Source: Xiphydria camelus (lineage: Eukaryota > Arthropoda > Insecta > Hymenoptera > Xiphydriidae). From it: a stretch of 64,000 bases of DNA. A program made the translations under genes and the position numbers. The notes beneath the pieces were generated by a model. The model had not been told where the DNA came from. It saw only the letters and a list, made by a program, of their open reading frames with translations, and did not search any database. The DNA lies in the NCBI GenBank assembly GCA_963678675.1, contig OY783197.1:25070048-25134047 (forward strand), given 5' to 3'. The stretch's first letter is position 1, and each line of letters begins with the position of its first letter. Of the stretch, positions 58,288 to 64,000 are shown piece after piece.

Positions 58288-59113
58288 TGTGACATTACGT
58301 CACGTTCTCATAGAGCGACGGTTCTTTGGACAAGCCTACACGAACGACGATCGCCTTGTTTTCCGCTGTAGAACGCGGGCTGTTCAAGGAGCCTTCGAAT
58401 TAAGACTTGCGTATGAGAAATCCCCATCATTAGCATATCTCCCTTTTCCGCATAGATTCTTGTAGAGAAATGGTCACTCTAGGGATGAGGTAGGGTAGGT
58501 AGGAGGAAAGCAGATGCGGCGACTTTCTCACGGCCCGAGAACAACGGGAGCCAAGGCTGCGACTTTCTCACGGACCGAGAACAGCGGGAGCGAAGGCTGC
58601 AACATCTCTAAGGCCCAGGAACAATGAGGGGCTATAAACCGATTTTTTAGTCCCTTCGCAGAAAACTCTCGCCAACGCAGGACCCGCGCATTCGAAACAG
58701 GACGCATCGACACATCTGGAAGACGTTACGGCACCCGACGTCTTCGTCCTCGAGGAAACACCCCTTTTCTCGAGGACTCACCCCGATTGGACATCGCACG
58801 AGGCACACCCACCGGAGCATCCCCTTCCCGGGCGACGCCGAGAGGGATTTGAAACGCTGGAAGATTTTTTTTTGGGAGAGACGCAACTCGATCACGGAAC
58901 CGAACGCGACTTTTCCTTTTGCTTAAAGAATAACGTCGAACTTCGATTTTTGCTTAAGGAATAAATTTGAATTTTGCCGGCAACCTCTGTATGGAATTTT
59001 CTTCCCTGTTTCCTTTCGGATTGTTCCTGAATCGCGCGTCTCGCGCGCGGTGCCCGATCCTCGCGCCTCGCGTCATAGAGCGACCGGGTTTAGAGATAGG
59101 CCGGGTCGTAACA
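58288..59113 (+). repeat. 3' LTR
   Basis: 826 bp, identical to the 5' LTR except for C at 58298 against T at 50717 in my reading. Followed by GTAC, the target duplication. Confidence 0.95.
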
Positions 59114-59117
59114 GTAC

Positions 59118-61803
<2,686 letters not shown>

Positions 61804-62699
61804 TCTCTGGCAGGCTACGTAAACTTAAATCTGATATATTATAACGGTGGGGAGAGTACCAGAGACTGGTAGCGGCCACATTTCTCACCTTCGACCACCC
61901 GCTCGCGCTACTGTCGTTCGTAATCACTTTTCTACAAATTGGTGTATGACTTTTGTCCCCCTTTTACTGCCTATCGATACATGTCATCCCTGCAAAATGA
62001 AATACTTCGAAAAAACGATACGTGACCGTGAAATCGCCACGGTATCGTGATTATTATCGTTATAAGTACCACAGGCGGCGAAAAGCGTGTAGCTGGGATG
62101 CTGAAAAAAATCAAGGCGGCGAGGATAGCCGATCTGTCCGCGTTACTTCGTCGCGTCATAAAATTGGGGAATTAGATTAAGTTATAGGTCGTCTGCGTTA
62201 ACGTTATGGAATGTTGGCGAAGCTAATCGAAATTGTTAGGGTATATTTATTCCAACTTTTACACATCACGATGAATTTTAATCGGGGTATCATATTGGTA
62301 GTTACGCACGACGGAACAAACTGATATCGTTTGGGAATTTATTGCTCGGTTGTCGAGCTACGGGAAATATTCATTTAAAAGACTACGATAGCTAATAAGA
62401 TTTTCATACGATTTGACGGTGTGTTTAATCTTTCAGTAATGTTAGACCCGTTGCGTAATTATGACAGGATAATTCCATCGCGTAAACCGCGTTTCGTATG
62501 GTCGAAACCAATTTATTTCAACGAGCTATCGATCATCGGATGAGTTAAGTAACTTAAATTACTTATATTTACACCACGTGATAAAGCCCAGGTAGCACAG
62601 AGTCATCCGAAAGTTGCCGAAAGGACATCTACAAAGAGTCCCGGCTTTTAGATATCTCTGGCGTGTCTGCGAGTTTTCTCTTAGACGTCCCGGCGTATC
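61804..62699. other. Downstream of MOSPD1
   Basis: No coding sequence supported; presumably 3' UTR then intergenic DNA. No AATAAA stands out close to the stop codon. Confidence 0.4.
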
Positions 62700-62900
62700 C
62701 GTGTCCCAAAGCAGACGTCTTTTCGGTAACTACAAAACGTCATCTTTGCGGATGCACAAAAAGTTGCCTTTAAATTGACTTTTCGGAAGTCCGTAAAGGC
62801 ATCCCAAAACAGACGTCTTTTCGATGACTGCAAATAATCTTCTTTGCGGTCGTACAAAAAGTTCTCTTTAAGTTGACCTTTCATAAATCCGCAAAGGCGG
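62700..62900. repeat. 98-bp tandem repeat, two units
   Basis: CCCAAAGCAGACGTCTTTTC at about 62705 recurs as CCCAAAACAGACGTCTTTTC at 62803, with the following GCACAAAAAGTTGCCTTTAA / GTACAAAAAGTTCTCTTTAA also repeated. Identity is moderate. Confidence 0.75.
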
Positions 62901-62940
62901 ATTTAGACGCCTTTCGGATAGATGTATTATCTGGGTACAA

Positions 62941-63090
62941 TGGATGTGTTCGGCCGATACTCCGCTGAGTAAGCACTCGCGATCCATTGGCTAAACACAG
63001 CTAATAATAGCAATATTACTTGATTTCAACCAATTGATAGCGAGCGCTGCGTGAGCGCTTACTCAGCGGAGTATCGACCGAACACACCCA
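62941..63090. mobile_element. MITE, GTGTTCGGCCGATACTCCGC ends
   Basis: Ends GATACTCCGCTGAGTAAGC and GCTTACTCAGCGGAGTATC, about 150 bp. A fragment of the same family (CAGTCGGCGGAGTATCGGCG) lies at about 49031-49050. Confidence 0.8.
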
Positions 63091-63976
63091 ATAAGACAAT
63101 TTTGTATCAATCGAAACATATTCAACCGAAATCTTTCCATTGAAGCGGAATGAATAATTCTGATATACGTACAATTTCCTGATGATTTGATGGAAGAAAG
63201 AGTCTCGGTAGTCTTATCAAAGTTCTTTTTCTCTTTCGGCCCTGATGAGTTCCGCTCGACGTTTCGTTAATCGGTCCAGTCTCTAGAAATATCTATAAGC
63301 TCGGTCAAAGTCCTTCGAATAAGTAGACTTAAATTTTTTACATATACGCGAATAAAATTTTAATTATTTCTCCGTTCACTATCGTCAGTTCGGGAAGAAT
63401 TTTTTACGATTACTCGTGTATTATCAGAGTGAGAAGTAGTACAGACTTTTGCGACTAACGTGAAAACATAGCGATCTTTAAATTCGCGAAAAAAACGGAT
63501 TGTGGAAATCCGAATAAAATTCGTTTCGAGACGAAACATAACTCGGATCGAGTAATTCTTATGCTAAACTAAAAGGAGTTATCGTACGTCCTGGAATATG
63601 TAAATCGAATTTCGGCAGAGACCGCGAATTGACGAATTCAGGAGGAAATAGTGACCAGCCAAACTTAACTTTCAAATTCCATTGGTGCGATCAATCACTC
63701 CCATTTGTGACCCTCGAAGCTCTTTGATTAGAAAATTTCTTCGCATTCGACATACATTCGATTTTATAAGAATAACATTAGACATCGTGTAGATCTTTTC
63801 GTCGAGAGAAACTCGAAACGTCTGTATGTACATATAAAACCGAGCTATAGAATTACTATCTGTGATGCCCTCGTCACGCTCTTAGTAAGCGTGATTTACA
63901 TCGCTTTTTATTCTTAATCCCTCTCCTTATTATTTTATCGTTACTCACTCTATTCGCTTGTACACCTGCGGCCAAT
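63091..63976. other. Terminal AT-rich region
   Basis: Nothing recognisable. Confidence 0.4.
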
Positions 63977-64000
63977 GATCCTGATTGGCCCGCTCAGGGT
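63977..64000. mobile_element. Edge of a TTCTGATCGACCCGCTT-family MITE (copy 4, cut by window)
   Basis: The last bases, GATCCTGATTGGCCCGCTCA and on, match the left end of copy 2 at 48568 (GATTCAGATTAATCCGCTCA). The rest lies outside the window. Confidence 0.5.

Larger units (their letters stand above)
50707..59113 (+). mobile_element. Ty3/gypsy LTR retrotransposon, full length
   Basis: 8407 bp with two 826-bp LTRs, a GTAC target-site duplication (50703-50706 and 59114-59117), a TGG-initiated primer-binding-site candidate, gag with two zinc knuckles, pol in the order protease, RT, RNase H, integrase, and a polypurine tract. That order defines Ty3/gypsy. There is no env-like gene in the 475 bp after pol. 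The LTRs differ at one base as far as I could compare, so insertion was recent. Gag carries a one-base frameshift, so this copy is probably not autonomous unless that is an assembly error. Confidence 0.95.

Overview
The window looks like nuclear DNA from an insect, most likely a hymenopteran (an ant would fit; the species call is inference only). Five protein-coding genes have GT-AG introns, most short and some several kilobases long, and animal domain architectures. They sit in AT-rich DNA full of fold-back (MITE-like) elements, and there is a nearly intact Ty3/gypsy LTR retrotransposon. I saw no prokaryotic operons, CRISPR array or rRNA.

Layout. 1-1887 (+): 3' two exons of mitochondrial malonyl-CoA:ACP transacylase (MCAT). 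3151-11544 (+): complete 8-exon ecto-nucleotide pyrophosphatase/phosphodiesterase of the ENPP4/5 type, with several fold-back elements and a dead mariner end in its introns. 11.5-14.9 kb: AT-rich, no gene seen. 14.9-21.3 kb: a repeat island with a TIR-bounded element coding for a small basic protein, a tandem array of TA-flanked MITEs, a tandemly duplicated cassette with two more copies of the small gene plus a fourth truncated relative, and two fold-backs just upstream of the next gene. 21527-44141 (+): complete 24-exon RanBP2/Nup358 (about 3126 aa) with an N-terminal TPR region, four RanBP2-type zinc fingers, FG repeats, four canonical Ran-binding domains plus a degenerate fifth, one IR-like motif and no cyclophilin domain. 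46669-47330 (-): small two-coding-exon C19orf12 homologue. 48.2-50.6 kb: more MITEs. 50707-59113: gypsy element with 826-bp LTRs and a GTAC target duplication, gag broken by a one-base frameshift, pol open. 59878-61803 (+): complete 5-exon MOSPD1-like ER protein. 61.8-64 kb: non-coding, with a tandem repeat and MITEs.

The five host genes are unrelated housekeeping functions (mitochondrial fatty acid synthesis, extracellular nucleotide/phosphodiester hydrolysis, nuclear pore and Ran transport, a glycine-zipper membrane protein, an ER contact-site protein), so this is ordinary gene neighbourhood rather than a pathway cluster. The less ordinary material is in the repeats: a 99-bp tandem array inside the retroelement pol gene whose hairpin is kept by paired changes, a family of MITEs sharing a core but carrying different termini, and a cluster of small genes encoding paired Arg-rich repeats.
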